The notes beneath the pieces were generated by a model. That model did not search any database, had not been told where the DNA came from, and worked only from the letters and a program-made list of their open reading frames with translations. Below are positions 1-5,960 of a DNA stretch of 6,957 nucleotides, piece after piece; position 1 is the first letter of the stretch, and every line of letters starts with the position of its first letter. Origin of the DNA: JANOGU01 sp964499865 (GTDB taxonomy: Bacteria; Pseudomonadota; Alphaproteobacteria; Rhodobacterales; Rhodobacteraceae); the NCBI GenBank assembly GCA_964499865.1, contig CAZCPY010000155.1:1-6957 (forward strand), given 5' to 3'. Both the position numbers and the translations under genes were made by a program.

Positions 1-69
1 GGGGGGGCCCCGGGGGCAAGGGGGGGCCCCCCCCCCCGGCCCCCCCCCGCCGGGGGGGGGGGGGGGGGG
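1..69. other. Low-complexity G/C homopolymer stretch, probable contig-end artefact
   Basis: This stretch is made almost only of long G runs and C runs, with a single AA at 19-20. It has no codon structure and looks nothing like the varied high-GC sequence that follows. Runs of this sort at a contig edge are typical of sequencing or assembly error, for example poly-G calls from two-colour chemistry. I see no biological feature in it. Confidence 0.8.
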
Positions 70-132
70 CCTTCCGGGCAGCGTCCGCCCGGAGCGCGCC
101 CGTGCAGGGCGCCGGACGCGGGCGTCGGAAGG
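70..132 (-). terminator. Imperfect long stem-loop just downstream of ecm, possible terminator
   Basis: Three nested inverted repeats lie directly after the ecm stop codon: CCTTCCG at 70-76 pairs with CGGAAGG at 126-132, GCGTCCG at 81-87 pairs with CGGACGC at 113-119, and GCGCCC at 96-101 pairs with GGGCGC at 107-112 around a 5-base loop. Together they could fold into one interrupted hairpin in the ecm transcript. There is no T tract after it, but that side runs straight into the unreliable poly-G stretch, so a tract could have been lost. Terminator function is inference. Confidence 0.35.
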
Positions 133-137
133 CCGGG

Positions 138-2083
138 CTATTCCGCCGCCAGCCGCGCCGGGTCGGCCAGCGCCACGATGTCCATCATGATCCGGTTCAG
201 CGCGAAATCTTTGGGCGTGTAGACCGCCGCCACCCCCATCGCCCGCAGGCGGGCCGCGTCATCCTCGGGGATGATGNNNNNNNNNNCGACAGGCCCTCGC
301 GCCGCAGGCCGTCCAGCACATCCGCCACCAGCGCCACATGGCTGCCCGACAGGATCGACAGGCCCACCACATGCGCCCCCTCGCGCCCCGCGGCGGCGAC
401 GATCTCGGACGGCGTCAGGCGGATGCCGTCGTAGGCGATGGCCATGCCGCAGTCCCGCGCGCGTCCGGCGATCTGCTCGGCGCCGTTGGAATGGCCGTCG
501 AGGCCGGGCTTGCCGATCAGGAAGGTGAGTTGCCGCCCCAGTCGCGCGGAGACGGCGGAGACCGCCTCGCGGATCGGCTCCAGCCCCTCGGTGCGGTTCG
601 ACGGCGCGCGGGACACGCCGGTGGGGGCGCGGTATTCGCCGAAGGCCGCGCGCACCGTGGCGCCCCATTCGCCGGTCGTGGCCCCGGCCCTGGCCGCGGC
701 GACCGAGGCCGGCATGACGTTGGCGCCCGAGGCGCAGGCCGCGCGCAGGTCCGCCAGCGCCGCCTGCACCGCGCGCTCGTCCCGCGCCGCGCGCCACGCC
801 CGCAGCCGGGCCACCTGATCCGCCTCGGCCTGAGGGTCCGCCGCCATCACGGCGCCGGGGCCGGTTGCAAGGGGCGATGGCTCGGAGGTGGTGAAGCGGT
901 TCACCCCCACCACCACCGTCTCGCCCGATTCGATGCGCGCCAGGCGTTCGGCGTTCGACTCGACCAGGCGGGCCTTCATGTAGTCGATCGCCGCCACCGC
1001 CCCGCCCATGCCGTCGATCGTCGCCAGTTCCTCCAGCGCCCCCGCCTTCAGCGCCGCGACCTTGGCCGCGACCACCGGGTTGCCGTCGAACAGGTCGCCG
1101 TGGTCCAGAAGGTCGGTCTCGTAGGCCAGCACCTGCTGCATGCGCAGCGACCATTGCTGGTCCCAGGGCCGCGGCAGGCCAAGGGCCTCGTTCCAGGCGG
1201 GCAGCTGCACGGCGCGCGCACGGGCATTCTTCGACAGCGTCACCGCCAGCATCTCGATCAGGATGCGCGTCACGTTGTTCTCCGGCTGCGGTTCGGTCAG
1301 CCCCAGCGAGTTGACCTGCACGCCATAGCGGAACCGCCGGTGGCGCGGGTCGGCGATGCCGAAGCGGGTCTCGCACAGCTCGTCCCACAGTTCGGTGAAG
1401 GCGCGCATCTTGCACATCTCGGTCACGAACCGGATCCCAGCGTTCACGAAGAAGGAAATGCGCCCGACCATCGCGGGAAATTCGGCCGCGGGCACCTTGG
1501 CGCGCAGGTCCTCCACCACCGCGACCGCGGTGGCCAGCGCGAAGGCCAGCTCCTGCTCCGGCGTCGCTCCGGCCTCCTGCAGATGATAGCTGCAGACGTT
1601 CATCGGGTTCCACTTCGGCACGTTCGTGCCGCACCAGGCCGCGACATCGGTGATCAGCCGCAGCGACGGCTTGGGCGGGCAGATGTAGGTGCCGCGGGAC
1701 AGGTATTCCTTGATGATGTCGTTCTGCACCGTGCCCTGCAGCGCGCTCAGGTCGGCCCCCTGCTCCTGCGCCACCGCGACATACAGCGCCAGAAGCCAGG
1801 GCGCCGTGGCGTTGATCGTCATCGAGGTGTTCATCTGCTGGAGCGGGATGCCGTCGAACAGCGCGCGCATGTCGCCCAGGTGGCAGACCGGCACGCCCAC
1901 CTTGCCCACCTCGCCCGCGGCCAGCACATGGTCGCTGTCGTAGCCGGTCTGCGTCGGCAGGTCGAAGGCGACCGACAGGCCGGTCTGCCCCTTGGACAGG
2001 TTGGTGCGGTAAAGCGCGTTCGAGGCCGCGGCGGTGGAATGGCCCGCATAGGTGCGGAACAGCCAGGGTTGATCCTTCGCCAT
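138..2083 (-). CDS. ecm: Ethylmalonyl-CoA mutase, adenosylcobalamin-dependent (interrupted by an assembly gap)
   Basis: Ecm converts (2R)-ethylmalonyl-CoA to (2S)-methylsuccinyl-CoA in the cytosolic ethylmalonyl-CoA pathway for growth on acetate and other C2 units. The N-terminal barrel shows the mutase signatures RTYAGHSTA (10-18), QTGLSVAFDLPTQTGYDSDH (33-52), MNTSMTINATAPWLLALY and NDIIKEYLSRGTY, in the Ecm/MeaA style rather than that of classical methylmalonyl-CoA mutase. The C-terminal B12 domain carries DGHSNG (529-534), with His531 the expected lower cobalt ligand, then GLSILSGSH and, past the gap, GVAAVYTPKDF. The start at 2083 is chosen because GGAGG (2089-2093) lies 5 bases upstream; the ATG at 2095 overlaps that site. 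The frame shifts across the 10 Ns at 277-286. Visible codons are 599 before the gap and 45 after it; adding about 8 missing residues gives roughly 652, normal for the family. The shift is therefore a gap-size artefact, not a mutation. The partner gene ccr may lie beyond the contig edge. Confidence 0.95.
277..286. other. Assembly gap (10 N) inside ecm
   Basis: Ten Ns replace unknown sequence. The ecm reading frame before the gap has codons starting at positions equal to 1 modulo 3, and after it at positions equal to 2 modulo 3, so the true gap length must be 2 modulo 3 and cannot be 10. The B12 domain usually reads approximately HVPVVVGG between the flanking residues GLS and IIP. Those 8 codons, minus the one base still present at 276, make 23 bases, which fits the phase. 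Confidence 0.9.
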
Positions 2084-2102
2084 CGGGGCCTCCATCGCCG
2101 CC

Positions 2103-2119
2103 GCGCAACAATGTTGCGC
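2103..2119. promoter_or_regulatory. 17-bp perfect palindrome upstream of ecm, candidate operator
   Basis: The half-sites GCGCAACA and TGTTGCGC are exact reverse complements around a single central A. The site lies 20-36 bases ahead of the ecm start codon, between the candidate promoter hexamers and the ribosome binding site. A symmetric site of this size suits a dimeric regulator. Ethylmalonyl-CoA pathway genes in this group are known to be controlled by ScfR/RamB-type regulators, but I cannot assign this sequence to one. Confidence 0.5.
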
Positions 2120-2128
2120 ATTCGGCCC

Positions 2129-2157
2129 TCAGTGGCGACATTTTGCGTCCCTGTCAA
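2129..2157 (-). promoter_or_regulatory. Candidate sigma-70-type promoter of ecm
   Basis: On the minus strand a perfect TTGACA lies at 2157-2152. A 17-base spacer leads to CACTGA at 2134-2129, which is a poor -10 match. Transcription would begin near 2122, placing the palindrome at 2103-2119 in the first transcribed bases, a usual operator position. The weak -10 would suit a promoter that needs an activator. Confidence 0.35.
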
Positions 2158-2202
2158 CGTGCCGCGTTGCAGCGAAGCCTTCGGGCCCCGGGCAGGAAGC
2201 CG

Positions 2203-2553
2203 TCAGGCCTTTGGAAGAAAGCCGACGGGCGCGTTCTCGTCCTTCCAGAAGTCGAGCGGGGCGCGGTCGGCGACGGCGGTGGAACGCTTGAAGTCGCAGA
2301 TCAGCTGCCCGTTCTCGACCGTCGAGGCGACGATCAGGCATTGCATCAGGTGCCGCGCGCCGTCGTAGACATCGACAAGGCCGCGCAGGTGCGGCGTCAG
2401 GTCCGCGTCCAGCGCCAGCCCGTCGTCCCACAGCCCGATGACCGGAAAGACCGCCTCGCCGACCTGCACGCGCAGGCGGGACCGGCGGCGCTGGTCGCGC
2501 CTGCGGGCGGCGTCAATGCCGTCGCGCACCTCTTGCGGCAGGAATTCCAGCAT
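2203..2553 (-). CDS. Conserved-looking hypothetical protein, 116 residues
   Basis: I do not recognise a named family. The protein is small, soluble and has no signal peptide or membrane segment. Residues 1-29 form a basic helix-like stretch (RRRDQRRRSR, 17-26). Residues about 29-95 look like alternating beta strands, with the turns GLWDDG and DVYDGARH and two cysteines (72, 86). The pattern of a basic RxxxR-type leader followed by a small beta barrel faintly recalls PilZ-like folds, but the usual D/N-x-S-x-x-G motif is absent, so this is not an assignment. The ATG at 2553 is preceded by GAGGGAG with suitable spacing. It is transcribed towards ecm, 119 bases upstream of the ecm start, and divergently from cobC. 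My impression is that similar proteins occur widely in Rhodobacterales; that needs a search. Confidence 0.8.
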   Translation of the reverse strand: MLEFLPQEVRDGIDAARRRDQRRRSRLRVQVGEAVFPVIGLWDDGLALDADLTPHLRGLVDVYDGARHLMQCLIVASTVENGQLICDFKRSTAVADRAPLDFWKDENAPVGFLPKA

Positions 2554-2624
2554 GGGCCGTCTCCCTCACATGTCAGTGATGGCGCCGAATCGGACGAATT
2601 CAAGGCAAATGGTGTGAACATTCC

Positions 2625-2651
2625 GTTTCGCGGCCGCGTGTTCCGCGAAAC
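2625..2651. promoter_or_regulatory. 9+9 bp inverted repeat centred in the divergent spacer
   Basis: GTTTCGCGG at 2625-2633 and CCGCGAAAC at 2643-2651 are exact reverse complements separated by 9 bases. The element sits exactly in the middle of the divergent spacer: 71 bases separate it from the start codon on each side (the hypothetical gene at 2553 and cobC at 2723). This suits a shared operator, or a stem-loop in either leader. No regulator can be named from the sequence. Confidence 0.45.
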
Positions 2652-2662
2652 CCACGGCGGAA

Positions 2663-2692
2663 ATCCGCGCGGGTTGCGGGGCGGGCGCGGAT
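2663..2692 (+). promoter_or_regulatory. Inverted repeat in the cobC leader
   Basis: ATCCGCGC at 2663-2670 and GCGCGGAT at 2685-2692 can pair around a 14-base G-rich loop, ending 30 bases ahead of the cobC ATG. If the cobC transcript begins upstream of it, this would be a leader hairpin. The conserved cobalamin-riboswitch boxes are not visible around it, so it is not called a riboswitch. High G+C makes chance pairing fairly likely. Confidence 0.25.
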
Positions 2693-2722
2693 CGGCTTTG
2701 CTGGCGCTGAAAGCGGGGAAGC

Positions 2723-3679
2723 ATGGGGCAGACGGGGCCAGAGGGGCCGGACCACGGCGGCGGCATCGACGCCGCGGCGGCGCGCTTTGGCGGCACGCGG
2801 GCCGACTGGCTGGATCTGTCGACCGGCATCAACCCCGTGCCCTTCCCCCTGCCGCCGCTGCCCCCCGACGCCTGGACGGCGCTGCCCGACCGCGCCGCCG
2901 CGGACGCGCTGGAACAGGCCGCGCGCCGCCTCTGGGCGGTGCCGGACGGCGCCGCGGTGCTGGCCGCCCCCGGCGCCTCGGCGCTGATCGCGCGCCTGCC
3001 CGCTCTGGCGACCCCGGCCCGCGTGGCGATCCCCGCGCCCAGTTACAACGAACACGCCCGCGCCTTCCGGCTGGCGGGCTGGCAGGTCCTGCCCGATGGC
3101 CCCGGCGAAGCGCGCGTGGTGGTGCACCCCAACAACCCCGACGGTCGCCTCTGGACGCCCGGGACGGCTGCGGAGGGGCTGGCGCCGGGCGGTCTGCTGG
3201 TGGTGGACGAGAGTTTCGCCGAAGGCGCCGTGCTGCCCGGGCTGCTGACGCGGACGGGGACGCTGGTGCTGAAATCGCTCGGCAAGTTCTGGGGGCTGGC
3301 GGGGCTGCGGCTGGGGTTTGCGCTTGGCGACCCTGCGCTGATCGCACGACTGGCCGCGATGCTGGGGCCCTGGCCGGTCTCGGGCCCCGCACTCGCCATC
3401 GGCAGGGCGGCGCTGGAGGACCGGGCCTGGGCGGACGCCACCCGCGCGCGGCTGGCGCAGGATGCCGCGCGGCTGGATGCGCTGATGGCGGCGCGCGGCG
3501 CGCGGCCTCTGGGGGGCACCCGACTGTTCCGCCTCTACGACACCGACGACGCCCGCGCCTGGCAGGACCGCCTGGCGCAGTCGCGCATCTGGACCCGCCG
3601 CTTTCCCTACAGCCGCGGCTGGCTGCGCCTGGGCCTGCCCGCGCCCGGGGACTGGCCAAGGCTGGAGGCGGCACTGTGA
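2723..3679 (+). CDS. cobC: Threonine-phosphate decarboxylase (cobalamin biosynthesis)
   Basis: This PLP-dependent fold-type I enzyme decarboxylates L-threonine O-3-phosphate to (R)-1-amino-2-propanol O-2-phosphate, the precursor of the nucleotide-loop arm of cobalamin. It has 318 residues. Visible features are HGGG (11-14) and DLSTGINP (31-38) typical of CobC/CobD decarboxylases, PSYNEH with Tyr108, HPNNPDG (135-141) with Asn137, VVDESF with the pyridine-nitrogen aspartate Asp162, and SLGKFWGLAGLRLG (185-198) with the Schiff-base Lys188 and phosphate-binding Arg196. RGWLRLGLP near the end fits the carboxylate-binding arginine. The ATG at 2723 is chosen because HGGG then falls near the N-terminus as usual; a GGGGAA sequence lies close upstream. 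The stop overlaps the cobD start, so the two are translationally coupled. Salmonella nomenclature calls this enzyme CobD. Confidence 0.93.
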   Translation: MGQTGPEGPDHGGGIDAAAARFGGTRADWLDLSTGINPVPFPLPPLPPDAWTALPDRAAADALEQAARRLWAVPDGAAVLAAPGASALIARLPALATPARVAIPAPSYNEHARAFRLAGWQVLPDGPGEARVVVHPNNPDGRLWTPGTAAEGLAPGGLLVVDESFAEGAVLPGLLTRTGTLVLKSLGKFWGLAGLRLGFALGDPALIARLAAMLGPWPVSGPALAIGRAALEDRAWADATRARLAQDAARLDALMAARGARPLGGTRLFRLYDTDDARAWQDRLAQSRIWTRRFPYSRGWLRLGLPAPGDWPRLEAAL

Positions 3680-4584
3680 GCGCCGCCCTCCTCCTTCCCG
3701 CCCTGCTGCTGGACGCAGCCTTCGGCGAGCCGCGCCTGCTGTGGGACCGCGTGCCGCACCCTGCCGTGCTGATGGGCCGGGCGGTGTCGGCGCTGGACGA
3801 CCGGCTGAACCGCGGCGAGGCGCGGCGGGCGCGCGGCGTGCTGGCGGTCGCGCTGCTGGTCGCCGGTGCTGGCGCCCTGGGCTGGGTCGTCGCCGCCATC
3901 CCGGACGGCGGGGTGCTGGAGGTGCTGGCCGCCGCCATCCTGCTCGCGCAAAGGTCGCTCGCCGACCATGTGGGCGACGTGGCGCGCGCGCTGCGGCTGG
4001 GGCTTGGCGACGGGCGCGCGATGGTGGCGCGGATTGTCGGCCGTGACACCGCGGCGATGACGGAACCCGACATCGCCCGCGCCGCGATCGAAAGCGCTGC
4101 CGAAAACCTGTCCGACGGCGTGGTGGCGCCGGCGCTGTTCTTCCTGGTCTTCGGCCTGCCGGGGATGCTGGTCTACAAGGTGGTGAACACCGCCGACAGC
4201 ATGATCGGCCACCGCACCCCGCGGCACGAGGCCTTCGGCTGGGCGGCGGCGCGGCTGGACGACGTGCTGAACTGGGTGCCCGCCCGGGCAACCGCGGCGC
4301 TGATCGCGCTGGCGCATGGCAAGACGGACGCCGCCCCGATCCTGCGCGATGCGCCGCTGCACCGGTCGCCCAACGCGGGCTGGCCCGAGGCCGCGATGGC
4401 GGTGGCGCTGGACGTGGCGCTGTCGGGCCCGCGCAGCTATCACGGCGCGCGGCGCGATTTCCCCTGGGTCTGGCCGGAAGGCCGCCGCGACATCGGCGCC
4501 GCCGACATCGACCGCGCCGTCACGGCGCTGTGGCGGGCCTGGGGGCTGATGCTGGCGGTGACCGCCGCGATCTGGGTGCTGTGA
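3676..4584 (+). CDS. cobD: Adenosylcobinamide-phosphate synthase CobD (CbiB family)
   Basis: This integral membrane protein joins adenosylcobyric acid to aminopropanol (phosphate), giving adenosylcobinamide (phosphate), the step that uses the CobC product. It has 302 residues from a GTG start that overlaps the cobC stop by 4 bases (GTGA); GGAGG at 3664-3668 lies 7 bases upstream. Family signatures are clear: FGEPRLLWDRVPHPAVLMGR (16-35), VGRDT (121-125), AIESAAENLSDGVVAPALFF (137-156), YKVVNTADSMIGHR (167-180), FGWAAARLDDVLNWVPAR (187-204) and SPNAGWPEAAMA (231-242). Likely membrane segments are near 54-75, 80-92, 147-168, 200-213 and 285-302. Length and motifs are complete. Confidence 0.95.
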   Translation: MSAALLLPALLLDAAFGEPRLLWDRVPHPAVLMGRAVSALDDRLNRGEARRARGVLAVALLVAGAGALGWVVAAIPDGGVLEVLAAAILLAQRSLADHVGDVARALRLGLGDGRAMVARIVGRDTAAMTEPDIARAAIESAAENLSDGVVAPALFFLVFGLPGMLVYKVVNTADSMIGHRTPRHEAFGWAAARLDDVLNWVPARATAALIALAHGKTDAAPILRDAPLHRSPNAGWPEAAMAVALDVALSGPRSYHGARRDFPWVWPEGRRDIGAADIDRAVTALWRAWGLMLAVTAAIWVL

Positions 4585-5006
4585 TGCGCTGGCTCGCGCT
4601 TGTGGTTCTCGCCTCGCCTGCCGCCGCCGCCCCCTGCGGCGGCGACTTCGCGGCCTGCCTCGACGGCGACCGGCAGGACGCCCGCGCACTCAAGGCCGAC
4701 CGGGCGCCGGGCGTGTTCGGCATGCCCCTTGCCGCGTTCGCGCGCACGCTGGCCGACCGCCATGCCGCGACCTGCGCCACACGGCGGAAAGCAGCCCCGG
4801 AGTTCGATCCAGGCAAGCCCGAGGCCGGTCTGGACCGCGAGGCCATGCAGCGCCTGCAGGAAAAGTTGCAGGCCCGCGGCCATGACGTGGGCCGCATCGA
4901 CGCCATCCTGGGCGCCGCCGCGCGCCGCGCGGTGCAGGCCGAACAGGCCCGCCCGGGCCTTCCCGCCGACGGCTGGCCCACGCCGCGCCTGCTGGAGGCG
5001 CTGTGA
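4584..5006 (+). CDS. Small exported peptidoglycan-binding protein, MltB-like remnant lacking the catalytic domain
   Basis: The 140-residue product begins with a Sec-type signal peptide (1-16, ending SPAAAA). The cysteine at 18 follows a proline, so a lipobox is not supported. Residues 84-140 form a peptidoglycan-binding type 1 domain: AMQRLQEKLQARGHDVGRID, then AVQAEQ and LPADGWPTPRLLEAL. The middle (18-60) resembles the N-terminal lead-in of alphaproteobacterial lytic transglycosylase B: CGGDF after the signal peptide, then KADRAPGVFGMPLAAF, compared with the usual ADR-Q-GVF-x-x-F pattern. The catalytic domain that should follow (about 250 residues, with its E-T-DFG-type motif) is missing, and some lead-in residues between CGGDF and KADR also seem lost. 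No frameshifted remainder fits in the space. It probably binds cell wall in the periplasm without cleaving it, or is decaying. The ATG overlaps the cobD stop by one base (TGATG), indicating coupling; its own Shine-Dalgarno is weak. Confidence 0.75.
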   Translation: MRWLALVVLASPAAAAPCGGDFAACLDGDRQDARALKADRAPGVFGMPLAAFARTLADRHAATCATRRKAAPEFDPGKPEAGLDREAMQRLQEKLQARGHDVGRIDAILGAAARRAVQAEQARPGLPADGWPTPRLLEAL

Positions 5007-5872
5007 CCGCGGGTCCGGCCTGGGGCGTGGTGGCCACGGTCAAGGCGCCGGTCGCGCAGGTGCTGGCCTTCCGCGACCATCACCTGGCGCTTGGCGCGGC
5101 GCGGCTGTGGCTGCACTTCGACGACCCCGACGACCCCGCCTTGGAGGCGGTGCGCCATCCGCAGGTGCGCGCGCTGCGCTGCGATGACGCCTACTGGCAG
5201 GCGACCGCGGGCCGCAGGCCGGACAGGCACCAGAACCGGCAGGGCCGCAACATGCAGCGCGTCTATGCCAAGGCGCCGCTGCCCTGGCTTGCGCATCTGG
5301 ACGTGGACGAGTTCCTGCAACCCCGCCGCCCGGTCTCTGCCATCCTCGCGGAGGCGCCGGAGGACCGCCCCATGGTCCGCGCCGCCCCCTGGGAGGCGCT
5401 GCACGACCCCGAAGCCCCGCCCGGCCCCTTCGCCGCCCGCCACTTCCGCCGCGCGCTCAAGGGCGCCGGCTTCGCCCGCCTGCGGGATCAGGTCTTCGGC
5501 CCCTACGCGGCGCTGCTGCCCGAGGGCGTGCTCAGCCATTCCGCGGGCAAATGCCTGTTCCGCACCGGCCTTGCGCGGTTCGAGCCGCGGCTGCACGGGG
5601 CGTTCCGGGCAGGCGTGCGGGTGCCGGGGGGCGATTTCCACCCCGACCTGCCGCTGCTGCATTTCCACGCCCACGACCCCGCCGCCTGGAAGGACCGCCT
5701 GGCCTTCCGTGTCGAACGTGGCGCCTACCAGTTCAACCCGGCGCTCGCGGCCTTCCTCAAGGCCGCGACGGCGGCCGAGATCGACGCCTTCTACGACCGC
5801 GTGCAGGTCGCGCAGCCGGAGGTGCTGGATAGGCTCCGGCATGCCGATGCGCTGATCGAGGGCGCCCCGTGA
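5003..5872 (+). CDS. Glycosyltransferase family 2-like protein
   Basis: The 289-residue product resembles the Glyco_tranf_2_4 type of GT-A glycosyltransferases. It opens with a VATVKAPVAQVLAFRDHHLA strand-helix (10-29), the counterpart of the usual E-W-x-x-H-x-x-x-G element, continuing into GAARLWLHFDDPDD (31-44), where nucleotide-sugar binding is expected. HLDVDEFL (98-105) contains the D-x-D-E-F metal-binding signature with Asp100 and Asp102. KCLFRTG (183-189), a conserved-type RLHG (196-199) and LLHFHAHD (218-225) complete the family pattern. No signal peptide or membrane segment is seen, so it is probably cytosolic. The acceptor is unknown; surface polysaccharide is an inference. The GTG start overlaps the preceding stop by 4 bases, with GGAGG at 4994-4998. 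It closes a four-gene run starting at cobC. Confidence 0.85.
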   Translation: MTAGPAWGVVATVKAPVAQVLAFRDHHLALGAARLWLHFDDPDDPALEAVRHPQVRALRCDDAYWQATAGRRPDRHQNRQGRNMQRVYAKAPLPWLAHLDVDEFLQPRRPVSAILAEAPEDRPMVRAAPWEALHDPEAPPGPFAARHFRRALKGAGFARLRDQVFGPYAALLPEGVLSHSAGKCLFRTGLARFEPRLHGAFRAGVRVPGGDFHPDLPLLHFHAHDPAAWKDRLAFRVERGAYQFNPALAAFLKAATAAEIDAFYDRVQVAQPEVLDRLRHADALIEGAP

Positions 5873-5898
5873 CGCCGGTGGCGGCGTGCGGCGGGGGA

Positions 5899-5927
5899 TG
5901 GACCGCCCCGCGCGCGGCGCCTATGGC
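5899..5927 (+). promoter_or_regulatory. Candidate promoter of the MOSC gene
   Basis: TGGACC at 5899-5904 and TATGGC at 5922-5927 are separated by exactly 17 bases. Transcription would start near 5934, leaving about 27 bases of leader with the GGGAGA ribosome binding site at 5948-5953. The hexamers are partial matches (5 of 6 to TTGACC, 3 of 6 to TATAAT), so this is a moderate call. Confidence 0.35.
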
Positions 5928-5935
5928 TGGCGGCG

Positions 5936-5950
5936 ACGGGACGGGACGGG
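5936..5950 (+). repeat. Three tandem ACGGG pentamers running into a ribosome binding site
   Basis: The pentamer ACGGG occurs three times in a row just after the candidate promoter, and the last copy contributes GGG to the GGGAGA Shine-Dalgarno site of the MOSC gene. The copy number is low and may be chance in G-rich DNA. Confidence 0.6.
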
Positions 5951-5960
5951 AGACGCCGCT

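Noticed and set aside
138..2141. A continuous minus-strand frame spanning the N gap to the ecm stop
   Set aside because: Only the last 45 codons after the gap are genuine ecm. The part before the gap is out of frame with the mutase and has no motifs; it joins only because the placeholder length is wrong.
2173..2190. Palindromic runs after the 116-residue gene (CGAAG/CTTCG and GGGCCCC) as a terminator
   Set aside because: The CGAAG/CTTCG arms leave a one-base loop and no T tract follows on the minus strand, so a terminator call is not supported.
338..2368. Long open frame of 676 codons on the plus strand opposite ecm
   Set aside because: It is the antisense shadow of ecm, common in very high-GC DNA. 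Its translation is rich in R, H, G and A with no domain signature, while the minus strand shows clear mutase motifs.
2554..2722. Cobalamin riboswitch upstream of cobC
   Set aside because: None of the conserved riboswitch boxes could be found by eye on either strand, and the spacer is short for a full riboswitch plus promoter.
2600..4291. Long minus-strand open frame opposite cobC and cobD
   Set aside because: It is a low-complexity R/P/A/G-rich translation with no ribosome binding site. The plus strand carries complete CobC and CobD motifs across the same bases.
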